Shown here: piece by piece, positions 43,861 to 55,460 of the stretch
Layout of the letters: each line of letters starts with the position of its first letter
Numbering within the stretch: the first letter of the stretch is position 1
Position numbers and translations under genes: made by a program
The notes under the pieces: model-generated
Seen by the model: the letters and a program-made list of their open reading frames with translations, nothing else
What the model was told of the DNA's origin: nothing
Database searches by the model: none
NCBI GenBank assembly: GCA_026826555.1
Contig: JAKSZT010053881.1
Location: 7,327,373 to 7,391,372, forward strand
Length of the DNA: 64,000 nucleotides
DNA from: Tolypeutes matacus
Lineage: Eukaryota; Chordata; Mammalia; Cingulata; Chlamyphoridae
Reading direction: 5' to 3'

Positions 43861-45421
43861 AAAGAGACCCAAGAAATTTCTTTTATGCCCCACCCCCTAC
43901 TCTCCACCTAGGGTCCCCTACAAGGCTGAGACTGCAGGAATCTGTTGAATGGGGGGAGAAACGTCCCTGTCTCCCAGCCAGAAAACACGAAAGCCCTGGT
44001 GACATTTGCCAAAGCTCATGAAAATAGCTATTAGGAAGGCAAACTCTGCTTAGAAAAATATTAATTGGACTTTAAGCTCATTAGGAATAAAAAGCAGCAA
44101 CAAAAATGTTCACCTTTAGCATAAAGAAAAAAACTCCTGGAGAGCCACATAGTTTCCCCTAAAATGCACAGCTGCTGACCCTCCTTAAATGCCCAAGGGA
44201 TTGTCTTTGCCTGGCTACAGAGGTTCAGGATAACACAGCAGATGCAGATGACTTCAGGGTACCTTTCATGCTTGGCAGGTGTCCCAATTTTATTTATGAT
44301 ATCAAAGCCGCAATGCTGTGTTCTCTTCTGCGGAAGACATAAAAGAGATTCAGAAGTCATCCAAATCATCTTGTGATTAATGTTACCATGCACGCCCAGG
44401 ACATTAAAATGTTAACAGTGTTAGAATCGTGTGCTTTGGAATACCGAGTGAGGGCTTTATTAGAGAGAAATGCTCAGCAGATGTCATCCACCCTAATTGA
44501 GGACATCAGGGTGCCTGCTGCTTGTTCTTATCAGTGCTGCAGAGATTTTTTTTTTTCAAATTTTTAATTTATTCATTTTCTTTACTGCTAGAATCTGCTC
44601 TCATTATTAGACTATCTTGTCACTCATTTGCATTTCAAGTGCTGGGACTGGGGCGGGGGGTGGGCGATAGCAGCTATCTGCCTTAGAACACTTCAAGGGT
44701 TACTCTATCAAATAGCGGCACAGTAGCACAGTGAATCTGACATCTGGGTTATCTTATTCCCAGATGCTCTGTGGTGTCATTAGCAGGATTAATCTTAGCT
44801 TTAATTTCATAATGATTCTTATTCTAATATATGTGAATGAACACAAAGTCTCTTGACTCATTATCACCAATTTACCCAAGATATGTAATCAGGCTCTTAC
44901 ATTCACCAACATTTATTTTTGCTAATACATCTAAAATTGTAGATTAAGCAAATACAGTTAGTTCCAGCTGAGTGAATGCCTACCGAGGTAGCACTGTAGT
45001 ATTTATGTTTTAATTAAAGCACATTAATGGTGGTGTTTTTAAATATGTACTGACCAAAAATGTGTTCGTGGGGAATAGTAAAGTCATTGTTTGAGCAGCG
45101 TCCAGCTGTAAAATTAGTCACAGCAGCATTATATTACAAGCCATTACCCATTTCTTCAGCAAATTATTGAAATTCCCTCTGCTAATTATGTTTTTAACCT
45201 TTATAAACAAGATGGAGGTACGCAGCCTTAATTCCAAACAACTCTGCTCCCTTAAGGAAACAAAACAGCAATTCCTTAATGGTGAGTATAATCATAATAC
45301 GCCTTGTTTTCACTCTCATTCAAAGTTAACATGTCACATCAGATATCGGCACCTTTAGTTTATGATCCAGAGGCCATGCTCCTTCTCATTTGACAGCAAG
45401 TTTAGAGTCAATGTATACTTA

Positions 45422-45441
45422 GGGAGGGGGAGGGGGAGGGG
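45422..45441 (+). promoter_or_regulatory. G-quadruplex motif
   Basis: GGGAGGGGGAGGGGGAGGGG: four G runs of 3-5 with single-A loops, an archetypal stable quadruplex pattern on the plus strand. Could also simply be a short GGGGGA repeat. Confidence 0.7.
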
Positions 45442-46051
45442 AAGAAGAGGTAGGGATACACAAGCAAATTCCAAATCCCTCTTCACTTACTTCACCACTG
45501 GACAAACTTTTTCCATTTACCAGATGTTATCACCCAGCAGCATGTAGTGCTTTATTATTGATGGATAAAATGTTCAAACATTTAAAGAAATGAAAGTCAG
45601 CTTTGCATTTTTAATTAATTAATTAAAAGCTCTGTAAATGCCAGCTTGTTAATTGCTTTGCACCTGCAAGCCAACACAGGTTTTGTGCACTCTTTCTTTG
45701 AATATTAAATTTTTTCTCGCATGTCTTTATAATGCTTGGGAAGTCTCTCCAGCAAACACATTAGTAAAGAGTAAATATTGAATCTTAGACAAAACTCATG
45801 GCTTCATCTTTCACTGTACCCAGAATAGGATTTAAAGGAGGATTTAGATTTCCAAGACTTCTAATTAAGTAGTGATAATCAGGCTTTCTGCTGAGGGTCA
45901 CTTCCTGGGAGTAATTTGAGTTATTAAAATGCATGTTTTTGTTTGTTCTGCTTTGTGAGCTAAAACTGATCCCTTTTAATATAGCAGCAAATATGCAAAT
46001 TGGTGTTTCATTATATTGTGCAATTTATGGCAATCTTCTCTAATTTACTGA

Positions 46052-46071
46052 AAGGTCAGGAGCCTGACCTT
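46052..46071. promoter_or_regulatory. Perfect 9-bp inverted repeat with AGGTCA half-sites
   Basis: AAGGTCAGGAGCCTGACCTT: arms AAGGTCAGG and CCTGACCTT separated by two bases. The AGGTCA and TGACCT cores are nuclear-receptor half-sites as an inverted repeat with a 6-bp spacer. Function is inferred only. Confidence 0.5.
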
Positions 46072-46624
46072 GTCATTCAAATTTTTTTCTCTGGTAAAGC
46101 TAAACTAATTACGCTGATTTATTTTTTATTTTTCATTTTTGAAACTCTGAAAGTGTGCAGCCTGGTAAAGAATGTGACAAATTTAACTTTCATTTAGCTC
46201 TTCGATTCAACAAGATGGCTTTCAGTTTTGTTTGGATCCCAGTAGTGAATAGTAGGTGATTTCAACTTTGATTTAGGAATCAGCTCATTTTAAGTCTTGA
46301 ATAAAAGGAAGGCAGAACTTAAAAAAAATCCTATAACTCAAAAAAATGTGGCAACTTGTATAGCCTAGATTTTTCTGAAACAATTAGCTTGTTCATGCTT
46401 TAGATTGGCCAGAAAATGTTAAAAAGAACTATGACAGGCTCAAAAGCAAATTTTCTGTTCAAAAGACCCACCTAAACTCTTTTATATTATTTTTGTTCTC
46501 TATTGAGCCAAATTTGCTTTCTTAACTTTCTCAATGCTAGAAGAATTTCCATCTGAAATACTTAAAAATCATTGGTATAGCACAAGAATGTTCCATTGAA
46601 CTGCATACTCATTCCTTTAAAATT

Positions 46625-46805
46625 TTAGACAGTGAGTCTCAAACTTTAGCTTATATAAAGATCACCAGGTTTCCTTGCAAAAATTTAGATTCTAGGGTCC
46701 CCACCCCCCAAATTCTGGTTCCATATGTCTGAGGTTGGCTTCTAGTAATCTGTATTTTCAGTCAGGTGGTCTGTGGTCTATACTTTGAGAATAATTTGTA
46801 GTCAT
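46625..46805 (+). mobile_element. MER5A hAT DNA transposon fossil
   Basis: GTGAGTCTCAAACTTTAGCT, GATCACCAGGTTTCCTTGCA, GTCCCCACCCCCCAAATTCT and the terminal ACTTTGAGAATAA are the MER5A blocks in order. Confidence 0.85.
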
Positions 46806-46834
46806 TTAACTCTCCTTCATCCAATTCACTCATT

Positions 46835-47689
46835 TGCTTACTTAGTCACTCACTCACTCATCAAATGGATGGCAATTATTTTTTTGGATGAATCCAAACA
46901 CCTACTATATGCCAGGCATTATCACTGCCCTTAAGGAACTAGCTAGAGAAACATATGCATAAATGGCTATATGCCAATATTAAAAACACTGTAAGAAAAG
47001 ATATAAACAAAATGCTGTGGGAACATTGAAGAGGTAGAAATTAATTTTAACTAGGGAACATTTAGCAAAAGAGATGATATTTAAGCTGGACTTTGAAGAA
47101 TGAAAGTTTTTTTTTTTTTTGCCAGGCAGCAAAAGTAGGAGACTTTTCTGACAAGGAGGAGCTTGGCCAAAGGTTCAGAGCATGCACGGTGTGTTCAGGG
47201 AAGAGCGAGCGGCCTAATGTGACAACAGCATATGTTGTATCATGGACTGGTAGTGAGGGTGAGGCTAAGAAAACATATTGAAGTCAGATTTCAATGCTCA
47301 TCAATGCTGAGATGTCAGAATTAATTTTTAGAGGAGGTACTGACCTGATTAAAACTGTGTCTGGCAGAAGTTTGGAGGGACAAAGATTAAAGGCAGGGAG
47401 GATCGTTAGGAGGTTATCCCTAGTCCATAGTAAAGGTAATATAGTCCTGAACTAAGATGGTGTGAATGGAGATAGTGAACTGGATTCAAGAGACAAATCA
47501 GTAATGGACATCATACCATTTGGCCAAAAGTTGGATTGAAGATGGAGTGGGCACAGGAGTGGGGGAAAGGGAATTTAATGCCAAAGTTTCCAATTGAGCA
47601 ACTGGGTGGGTAAGGATGTTATTAATCAATATGGGTGATATAGAAAGAGACACATGTTTAGTGGAAATAAAGATTTTGGTTTAGAAGCT
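46835..47689 (-). repeat. L2 LINE, antisense, long fragment
   Basis: CCTACTATATGCCAGGCATT, CTGCCCTTAAGGAACTAGCT, TTAAGCTGGACTTTGAAGAA and GGTGTGTTCAGGGAAGAGCG are consecutive antisense L2 blocks. A T15 run near 47107 expands within it. It is probably continued at 48300-48560 beyond the MER5A. Confidence 0.75.
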
Positions 47690-47855
47690 TGCTACTCAAA
47701 GTACGTTTGAGGCCCAGTAACATTGACAGCTCCAGAGAGCTGGTAAGAAATGTACAATCTCAGGCCTCTACCTCAGACCTAATGAATCAGAATCTGCATT
47801 TTCATAGGATCCCTAGGTGATCCATATATACCTGACAAAGCACTGCTTTAGAACA
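47690..47855 (-). mobile_element. MER5A hAT DNA transposon fossil, antisense
   Basis: CTACTCAAAGTACGTTTGAG, GAAATGTACAATCTCAGGCC, CTCAGACCTAATGAATCAGA and CAAAGCACTGCTTTAG match MER5A in reverse order relative to 46625-46805. Confidence 0.82.
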
Positions 47856-49312
47856 TGCAAAGTATATTGTTGGAACACTGGTCTTACAAAGGGCTCCATA
47901 CTAAACAGTGTTTTATGGCCATATGAGCTTGGGGAAAGTGCTGTAGGATAACCCATAGATAACTCCTCTTGGAGATTCAGCAACTCATAGTAGCTTATTA
48001 AAGGTACTGGGAAGTCCTTTCATAATAAATTTTGTCTGATTTTGCTTAAATCAACATTTCTAAAATGTATATTTTTCCATGGGAACTGTTAAAACAAAGC
48101 AACAAAATAAAAACTTAGCACCAAATAATGTTCTGTGAATCACTAGGTTAGGAAATTGTAATTTAGGTATATATAGTGTGAGATGCCAGTCATATATATG
48201 TGGAAGCATCAAACAACAGGCTATGGAAATTGAGCATACATTTCAGAAGGCAGGATACAGGATAGAGGAGAAATATATGGGAATAAAGTATACCGCAGGT
48301 AGTTCAAGCCTTTGAAATGAATGAGGTGGACCAGAAGAAGAGGAAGGGCCCTGAAAGAATAACTATACTTAAGGAACGATCACAAGAGAACTGGAACTTT
48401 AAAGACATAAGAGAAGAGAGAGAGAGAGATAAATAAGGCTTTTAATTTAGTGATTAGGAAGTCAATAGATATATTTGAAAAAGGAGTTTGAGTGATGTGA
48501 TGGAGAAGCAGATTTGCAATTGGTCAAGAAGTGGATGAGGGCTCTCAGTTTAAGAAGGCAAGATAAAGCAATTTTAACCATCAACCTTCCTTGACACCTT
48601 CTTGAAAAAAATGAAAGCAATAAAACGTAAAGAAGAAACTCCATCATTGATGAACTGGTCACTATGGATAATATGTGGCCAGTTCTGAGAACTTGAGACT
48701 AAAACTTAGAGGACACAGAGAACCCCGGAAAACTCTTCAGATTTTAGCAGGATCAGAATTCTCTAAAAGATCATATCATAGTTCTTCAAATGCAAGGATT
48801 TGTTAGTCAGGATCATGAGATCTAGAGGGATATGGGCCAGAGAAGTGGGAATATCTCTGAGCAGACCCACTTGTCAACCACAGAACAGTGGGGGAAGTGG
48901 AGTTGAAGGGGAATTGCATAAAGGCTCCACTTTTATTGTCTGCAATATACCCTAATTTCCTAGCCAAAGGGTCGGCAGAGGTGAGGCCGAAAGAGGGAGG
49001 GAGAGGAAGCCATGCTCACCAGATCACAACACAGACAGAAGAGGCTTCACTCTGAGCCAAGTACACATGCTAACTGCCTAGAATGAGGGGAAATGTACCC
49101 TGAAGGCTGAGGGCAAATTTGGTGAAAGGGTTTTTGAAATAATACATGTGACTTGAATTCTAGGCTGCCCCTCATCACAGGAGTCTTCAAGCAAATGTGG
49201 ACCACAGAATTCACAGTGAAATGTAAATAACCACCAAAAAGGAACAAAAAAGGGGCAGATGCATAAGAAGAAAAGAGGAAAGATAAACAAAAGGCAGATG
49301 ACACAGACAAAT
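47856..49312. other. Mostly unique, with possible L2 continuation
   Basis: 48300-48560 resembles upstream antisense L2 (GTGATGTGATGGAGAAGCAG, GTCAAGAAGTGGATGAGGGC). The rest shows nothing recognised. A 110-codon minus-strand frame at 49047-49379 enters the hAT element and is not convincing. Confidence 0.3.
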
Positions 49313-49320
49313 CAGTAGAG

Positions 49321-49513
49321 CAGGGGTTCTTAACCTTTTTTTGTTCCACAGACGCTTTTGCCAGTAAGGTGAAAATCATGGATGCCTTACAAAGTCCACA
49401 CTATACTGTGGATTATTTCATAAATATATTACACCTGCACCAACACGTCCCCACAAGAATAATGGTTTTTGAATTTAAATTCAAGCTCATGGACCCCTTG
49501 TTAAGAACCCCTG
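49321..49513. mobile_element. hAT-type MITE with perfect TIRs and target duplication
   Basis: 193-bp element with perfect 14-bp inverted ends CAGGGGTTCTTAAC / GTTAAGAACCCCTG and a perfect 8-bp duplication CAGTAGAG at 49313-49320 and 49514-49521. The 8-bp duplication is characteristic of hAT transposons. The interior contains no transposase. It resembles common non-autonomous mammalian elements that begin with CAGGGGTTCTTAACC. Confidence 0.93.
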
Positions 49514-49723
49514 CAGTAGAGGAATTATTCCATGAATTTGAAGAAAACTTCATGCATAGAATCTCAAAGAGATTATAGGCAGAACAATCTCTTTGGGGAG
49601 AAAAAGAACTCAAAAAAGATACAAAAATATTGAAAAGCAGAACATTAGACTATAGAAGGAAACAATTTGGTAGAGTTCAGTAAAGAAATGAAAGAAATAA
49701 CAGTGAGACAAAAAACCAATGCA

Positions 49724-49991
49724 GGGTAGCGGATGTGCCTCAAGTGGTTGAGCACCTGCTTCCCACATGGGAGGTCCTAGGTTTGGTCCCTGGTGCCTCC
49801 TAAAAGCTATCATCAACAACAACAACAACAACAAACAAACAAAAAATAAATGAAATAATGAAAAAAAACACAACAACTCAGGGGAGCTGATGTGGATCAG
49901 TGGTTTAGTGGTGGCTTCCTACATATGAGGTCCTGGGTTCAATTCCCAGCCCTGGTACCTCAAAAAACAAACAACAACAACAACAAAAACT
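49724..49991 (+). mobile_element. DAS-SINE heterodimer (A-linker-B)
   Basis: Monomer A (GCGGATGTGCCTCAAGTGG, GGTTTGGTCCCTGGTGCCTC), linker of (CAA)n and AAAC units, then monomer B (GGGAGCTGATGTGGATCAGT, GGGTTCAATTCCCAGCCCTG) and an (AAC)n tail. Flanked by AAAACCAATGCA (49712-49723) and AAAATCAATGCA (49992-50003), 11 of 12 identical. The minus-strand 88-codon frame here is a shadow. Confidence 0.93.
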
Positions 49992-51795
49992 AAAATCAAT
50001 GCAAAGATAAAAAGCTTCATTAAATGAAAAAAAAAGAAAAGAAGAATAAATATAATTGAAAACATATTCAAGGATACAGGGTTAGGAAATCACACAAAAT
50101 AAAATGAAAAAAAAAGAATCTATAAAAACAAATAAATAAAAGGTGATAGATAAGACAGGAACATCTAACATAAACTCAAATGATGTTTACAAACAATAGA
50201 ATAGAACCAATGAAACAGTGTAATGTTTACAGGTAGAATGGTGGAAACTTTCCTGAAATAAAGATTTGACTCCAATGGCAAGAGCCCACTGTCGCCCAAA
50301 AGTATATGAGGATCAAGCCACACTAACGAATTGTCTGTTGACATTACCGAGCCTCATTCATAAAGGTAGACTCCTGTGGACATTCGGCCAGATAGTTCCT
50401 ATCTGCAAGAGCAAGGTGAGGAGTGATGACAAGGCTAACTGACCTAATTAGTGAGTCTCCATTTATTGAAGGTAGCTTACTGGTAGAGTCTGGATTTTCA
50501 AAATCTCTTCATGGCCAGTGAAATATTAGAAGAATCAAAAGTAGGGAAAAGAGAAGAAAGTGGGACAACTAGGAGCCGGAGAGAAAAAAAGAATTCAGAA
50601 AAATTGGTATTCCTTTAACAAAAGGATTTCCTTTGGGGAAAGAATAGATTGTAGATTATGATACTATTGTTATAATGTCTCCTTTCAACTCCCCTACCCC
50701 TGGAGGCCAGTCAGAAATGCTATTTTTCTAAGACATTGAAAAACTATTAGTGAAATGCTTGGACATTTCTTTCTGATATCCTTATATATGCAAATATTTA
50801 CAGAGCTAGGAGGATATCCATAAATAGAATGTTTTTCGATTTTCTAATAAAGATTAAATACATTAAAGGTATTCAGAATTAATGTTTTGGTTATAATTAA
50901 CGTTGGTTTTGTTAATCTTTAGGAAATAGTTGACTTATTTTACAGATCACAGGGCTTTACAATGAAAATATATTCTCCATCCTTAGTCTCTGAGTTCTAA
51001 GCTTTCAACTTTAAGAGTCCTGCTTTCTTACTCTGCTTGTTTTGAACACCTTGTAGAATTGTCTTCCATGCAGTACCTGAAAATACCTTTCTTCCATAAA
51101 GAGAGGCAAAGCTGGGACCCCCTATTAGGTGCCTCTTATTGAAGTGCTTCCCGTGCCTCTTAGAAGTCTTGCCTTGATGGTATGTTCTATTAATTAATAA
51201 GAAGGAAGCAAGGATTCAGACCCAAAGTAATGCAATGAATTCCTTCATCCCTTTCCATTAGTCCTTTAGGTATTGAATTATTCTTTTGCAATGTCTTTAT
51301 CCTTTCAGGGTTTCCCTTAACAGTTCTCATAACCAGAATTTTCATGGCATGAAAATACTGAAGGTGTAAGTTTGTGAAGGAAGAACATATGTCCGATGAC
51401 TCCATGCTAGATGTGTTTCCATTAAGAGTCACATGGACAATAAGAGAAGTCTAGAATCCTGTGGGATAAGCCATAAATGCTCTCTTCCCCCAAAGCTATT
51501 TTAATTTATTAGACCTCAACCACACAATCCCCCTTAAGCTGATGACCTTCAAGTGGTACTCCTGCTCTGCAAAGCTAAGGATGTCACTGAACTGCTGTCT
51601 TTAAGCTAATGGCTTGGAACTTAATTGACTGGGAGAGTTGCTGACAATGAAATTCTTTGGAGAAGCCCATCTGCTAGGGAGCAGACCCTAATTTCATCTC
51701 AGTGTCATTTCTCAAGGGACTCAATTTCCCCTGTCCAATGGATAACTGTGTATCCCTAATTTGAGGTTTCTTTGAAGAACTTGATACCAGAGGAC

Positions 51796-51821
51796 TGTGT
51801 GTGTGTGTGTGTATGTGTGTG
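51796..51821. repeat. (GT)n microsatellite
   Basis: About 13 GT units with one A interruption. Confidence 0.95.
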
Positions 51822-52294
51822 CATATTTTTAGCTGAAACGATCAAATAATATAACTTTTGCTCAAGGCTAGATACCCAAGACTGAATCCTCTGGAAAAAA
51901 TGTGATTTTATGCTGTTGTGTGGTTGGTTTTTTATTCTCTTGATCATAACTAAGGTGTAGTTGATCTTGGCTGCTAGAGCTCTATGTACAAGCTAGGGCT
52001 GGGAAACCCAGTGTTAGGGGCTGAGACAGCTCTCATGCTTCCTTAGTACTGTATTGACTATCTTGGGTATTTCCTGGGCTCCTTAATGATGCAAAAGGGT
52101 CAAGAAAGCCCTGTCCACAGGAATTTCTACTATAAAGAAAATGAAATAAATCGAGAGTCTCACATGTGCAAGGACCACACTTTGCCACAGGCCTTGCACT
52201 AGAACATAAGAACATCATGTTTTGGGATGTTTCATTTTCCCAAATCCTTTGGACTGGAAATTGTCAGTACATACCACAGATTTTTTTAAAAAAA

Positions 52295-52377
52295 TTGAAA
52301 CCAATAGATATCAATAAATTGAAATCAATAGATTACAAAAGTTGAAACCAACAGATTTCAAAGACTTGAAATCTGTT
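52295..52377. repeat. Three-unit minisatellite ending in a perfect hairpin
   Basis: Units of 23-24 bp begin TTGAAACCAATAGAT, TTGAAATCAATAGAT, and TTGAAACCAACAGAT, then a partial TTGAAATCTGTT. The last unit and partial unit form a perfect 12-bp stem, AACAGATTTCAA (52350-52361) and TTGAAATCTGTT (52366-52377), with loop AGAC. Confidence 0.85.
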
Positions 52378-53959
52378 TTCCACTATATAACTCTGCAAAG
52401 GTCTAGGCTGGAAGGTTACCTGCTCTCTTGTGAGTCTGCATGGCTGATGGAAGTTCAGAATGAGCCAACCACAAATCAACCAATGAGACTTCAGTGGGTT
52501 CTGCTCATTTCTAGCAATATAAACAGAGTGGTTTATATCAGAATTTAGCAAATAAACTTAAAGTAGTTGTTGATGAGGACTTTATAAAGAACATCCATTA
52601 ATTGAAAAAAAATTACATACCTATAGTTTATGAATACAAAAACAATAAGGCATGCCCATGTGAGACAGCTCTTTCACTGAGAAGAAATATTATGGCGGAA
52701 GGTTTAGGGTAAAGAAATTTAATCAGGTTATGCAAAAAACAAAACAAAACAAAAAAACACAGTACACTTTGGAAGAATAAACTTGCCTTTAGGTATATTT
52801 TGGAGGATGAGTTTTTCTTGTCCTTTATATACCCTTCATTCTACCATTCTTCCTTACTCCTGGTAAGAAAGAAAACTTATAGCTTAATAGTGTATGGACT
52901 ACTATAAGCCAGTATAGATGGCTCAAAGAAACTGCTTACTCTAACAAGAGAAATTCTTCTTTGTCTTGTAGAGGCTTTACACCGAAGAACCTGAAAGACT
53001 ACAAACAACTCCTACAGAGAACTTTAAGGAGTTGTTGATAGGAGGATCTTTCCTAGGATAGAGCCCGGAATTATGGTCTCTAAGCAAGGGGTGTAAAACC
53101 AGGATAGCACTGGGACCCTGCAGAGAGGGTAGAAGATAAGAAAAGGAAGAAGTTGGAGGATCACAGAAGAAAGAACTTTTGGATATACATCAAGGGCTGG
53201 ACATTCATCCAAGGTTGACTATGTATGAACATAAATGTGGCTTCTTCAATTACTAAAGAAATGTGCTATCCTCCAGATTCCAGGGAAGCTTGGATCAGTT
53301 CATAGTAGAGTATTTTCTTTCTGGCAGTGGACCTTTGCCATGCTGCATGCCCTCCTGATATTTTGTGGGGAATGAGGAGATATGGTTGAGTTTACACAGG
53401 AGTTTTACCTAGAATCTCACTACCAGGAGAGTTATCTCTGCCTAAAATATTCTCCATACTGAGGTTTGGGAACTACAAGGCTTTGTTGCTCTTTTCTCCT
53501 GGGTTATTGAGGTTCCCTCCCCTACCACATATCTTTCTACTTTTCATTCTCTTAAAATCAGTTTAAGGACTTTTTATGTTTAGTAGAAAAATACAAAGAT
53601 TCTGGCATGATGTTCTTAAATATAATGTCACGAATGAGTTTACTATTTAATTGTAGCTGTTAATGCAAAATTTGATGATGACATCTCAGCTGGTATGATT
53701 GGCATTTAATCATTTTTTATCAGGGTGAAACTGCATTTACTGCCTTTCTGATTTGAAGATGTCAGCAATCTCCTCTATTTATTTAGAATTTTATGTGTGG
53801 AAGACTTTGTCTTTAGCATTTCAAGATTTTGAGGCCATGAATGCTAAGAGAAAATTATTTGCATTGCTGCAGACCACAGATGATTCCTGGGTTTTTTATT
53901 TTTGTCCTTGAGCTGTTTTGTATGGGTCAAGGTTAAGAGCTTTGAGACTGTCAGAGCCA

Positions 53960-54110
53960 GCTGCATAACCTTGGACAAACCCTTAACCTCACTGTGCTGC
54001 TTCTTCATTTGTCAGTCGGGGATAATAATATCTGACCACTATCTCCTGGGGGCGATTATGAGCATCAGATGAGAGGTGTGTGAAAGTGGCTTGAAAAAAC
54101 ATAAACTGTT
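53960..54110 (+). repeat. MIR SINE, sense
   Basis: GCATAACCTTGGACAAACCC, TTAACCTCACTGTGCTGC and GTCGGGGATAATAATATC match sense MIR. Confidence 0.8.
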
Positions 54111-55299
54111 AAATTATGATTGCTGTCTGATGATAATGGTTATCATCATCATCACCATTTAAGCTAACCCAATGTGGAAGTTCTGATAAATCATCAGTGG
54201 TTATTCCTTAGACTAGCCCTTGATTAACAAAATTTCCCCCAATGATATTTCTTTAAGTGATGAACATCCCCAGAGCTTTTAAATATGAACTTGATTCATA
54301 AGAAATCTTTGAGGAATACAGCTGTTATTTAAAGGAAGGTACTCCTATAAGGGAACATAAAGTGGTTCTTTAAGCTTTGGAACTCAAATATTCCTTCTTC
54401 CTCCTTTGTGGCTGACAAAGCATTGTCATGCTGATAACCTGATTTCATTCTTTTTGGTGAAAGTAGGACAGGTGATATTAAGCCACTTTGATGGAAGAGA
54501 AAGCTTAGGAACACGGAAGCCAAATAAAAGGTTTAAGATATCCTAACAAGTTTAAGGTAGAGCAGGATGCCTTGTGATACTGGATACTTAAATAAAATGC
54601 AGCGGTCTTTGGACAGGGGTAAGGTCTGAGTTAAAAAAAAATCCACAGTGAATGTAAATAAGTCTGATGGGAGGAGAACAGGAACTGAAAGCTACTTTAG
54701 AGAGATTAGGAGAGAGAGGTATGATGATGGGGTACTTGGAGCAATCCCTTTATGAGGTCTGGACTCACCAAATGCTGCCTTATTATAATATTCCCTTTTT
54801 TTGATTACCAGATTATGCTCTAAATTAGTTAAAACATTCAGGCTTTAATAAAATGCTGGCTGAGTCAGTGAATTATGAAAAATGAAGTTTGACTTTAAGT
54901 ACAATTTATATATACACAAAAAATGCTTGGGTTTTAAATACTATTTAAAAAGTATTGGTGGGACACTTGTGGCTTATTTCCTGAATGCCTCGCCTTCAAA
55001 ATGAATCAAGACCAAACTCAATTCACCTGGTAAATAGAGAGGGTCAGCTGTCCCTCTGAGCAGCCTGGGACAACTGATCATACACCAATGCTGTCCCTGT
55101 GGTTACTGCTGCACTTCTTGAAACCCACTGATGGGCTTGCTCCTCCCCTCCCAACTATGGGTCAGCTGTAGGTTCTTTGAGCCACTCAGCTTGTTGAAAC
55201 TGGGACTACCACTGGAGCATATGGTGCCTTTTTGCAAATTAGGAAAAGACCATGTATGGTGCAAAATGTAAACCACTGACCATGCTTAGTAGCAATGCT
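54111..55299. other. Unique AT-rich stretch
   Basis: No gene or repeat recognised besides a (ATC)n run near 54145-54160. Confidence 0.4.
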
Positions 55300-55460
55300 T
55301 CAATATTTGTACATCAGTTGTAACAAATGTACCATCCACATGTAAGATGTTATTAATAGGGGAATGTGGAAGAGAGGGAGGGTGCTGAGTATATGGGAAT
55401 CCTCTATATTTTCTATGTGACTTTTCTATCAACACAATCTTAAAGGTACATGGAGTGACA
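55300..55460 (+). mobile_element. L1 3' tail fragment, sense
   Basis: GTAACAAATGTACCATCCAC, AAGATGTTATTAATAGGGGA, GAGTATATGGGAATCCTC and ATGTGACTTTTCTATCAACA match the 3' ends at 4880-5000 and, in reverse, 18770-18880. Confidence 0.75.

Larger units (their letters stand above)
43861..46624. other. Repeat-free block, best candidate regulatory (CNE-like) region
   Basis: About 2.7 kb with no transposon and no credible ORF. Dense AT-rich transcription-factor-like motifs: AATTAATTAATTAA around 45611-45625, octamer ATGCAAAT at 45993-46000, many TAAT cores, a 20-bp palindrome at 46052-46071 and a G-quadruplex motif at 45422-45441. The composition and repeat exclusion resemble developmental enhancers. 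Conservation must be tested. Confidence 0.5.
50004..53959. other. Long unique stretch
   Basis: No transposon clearly recognised over nearly 4 kb. Contains (GT)n at 51796-51821 and a short tandem repeat/hairpin at 52295-52377. Open frames of 60-80 codons lack domains. Confidence 0.35.

Noticed and set aside
49801..49985. CRISPR-like or satellite array from CAA repeats
   Set aside because: These are A/C-rich SINE linkers and tails. There are no spacers, and the host is a mammal.
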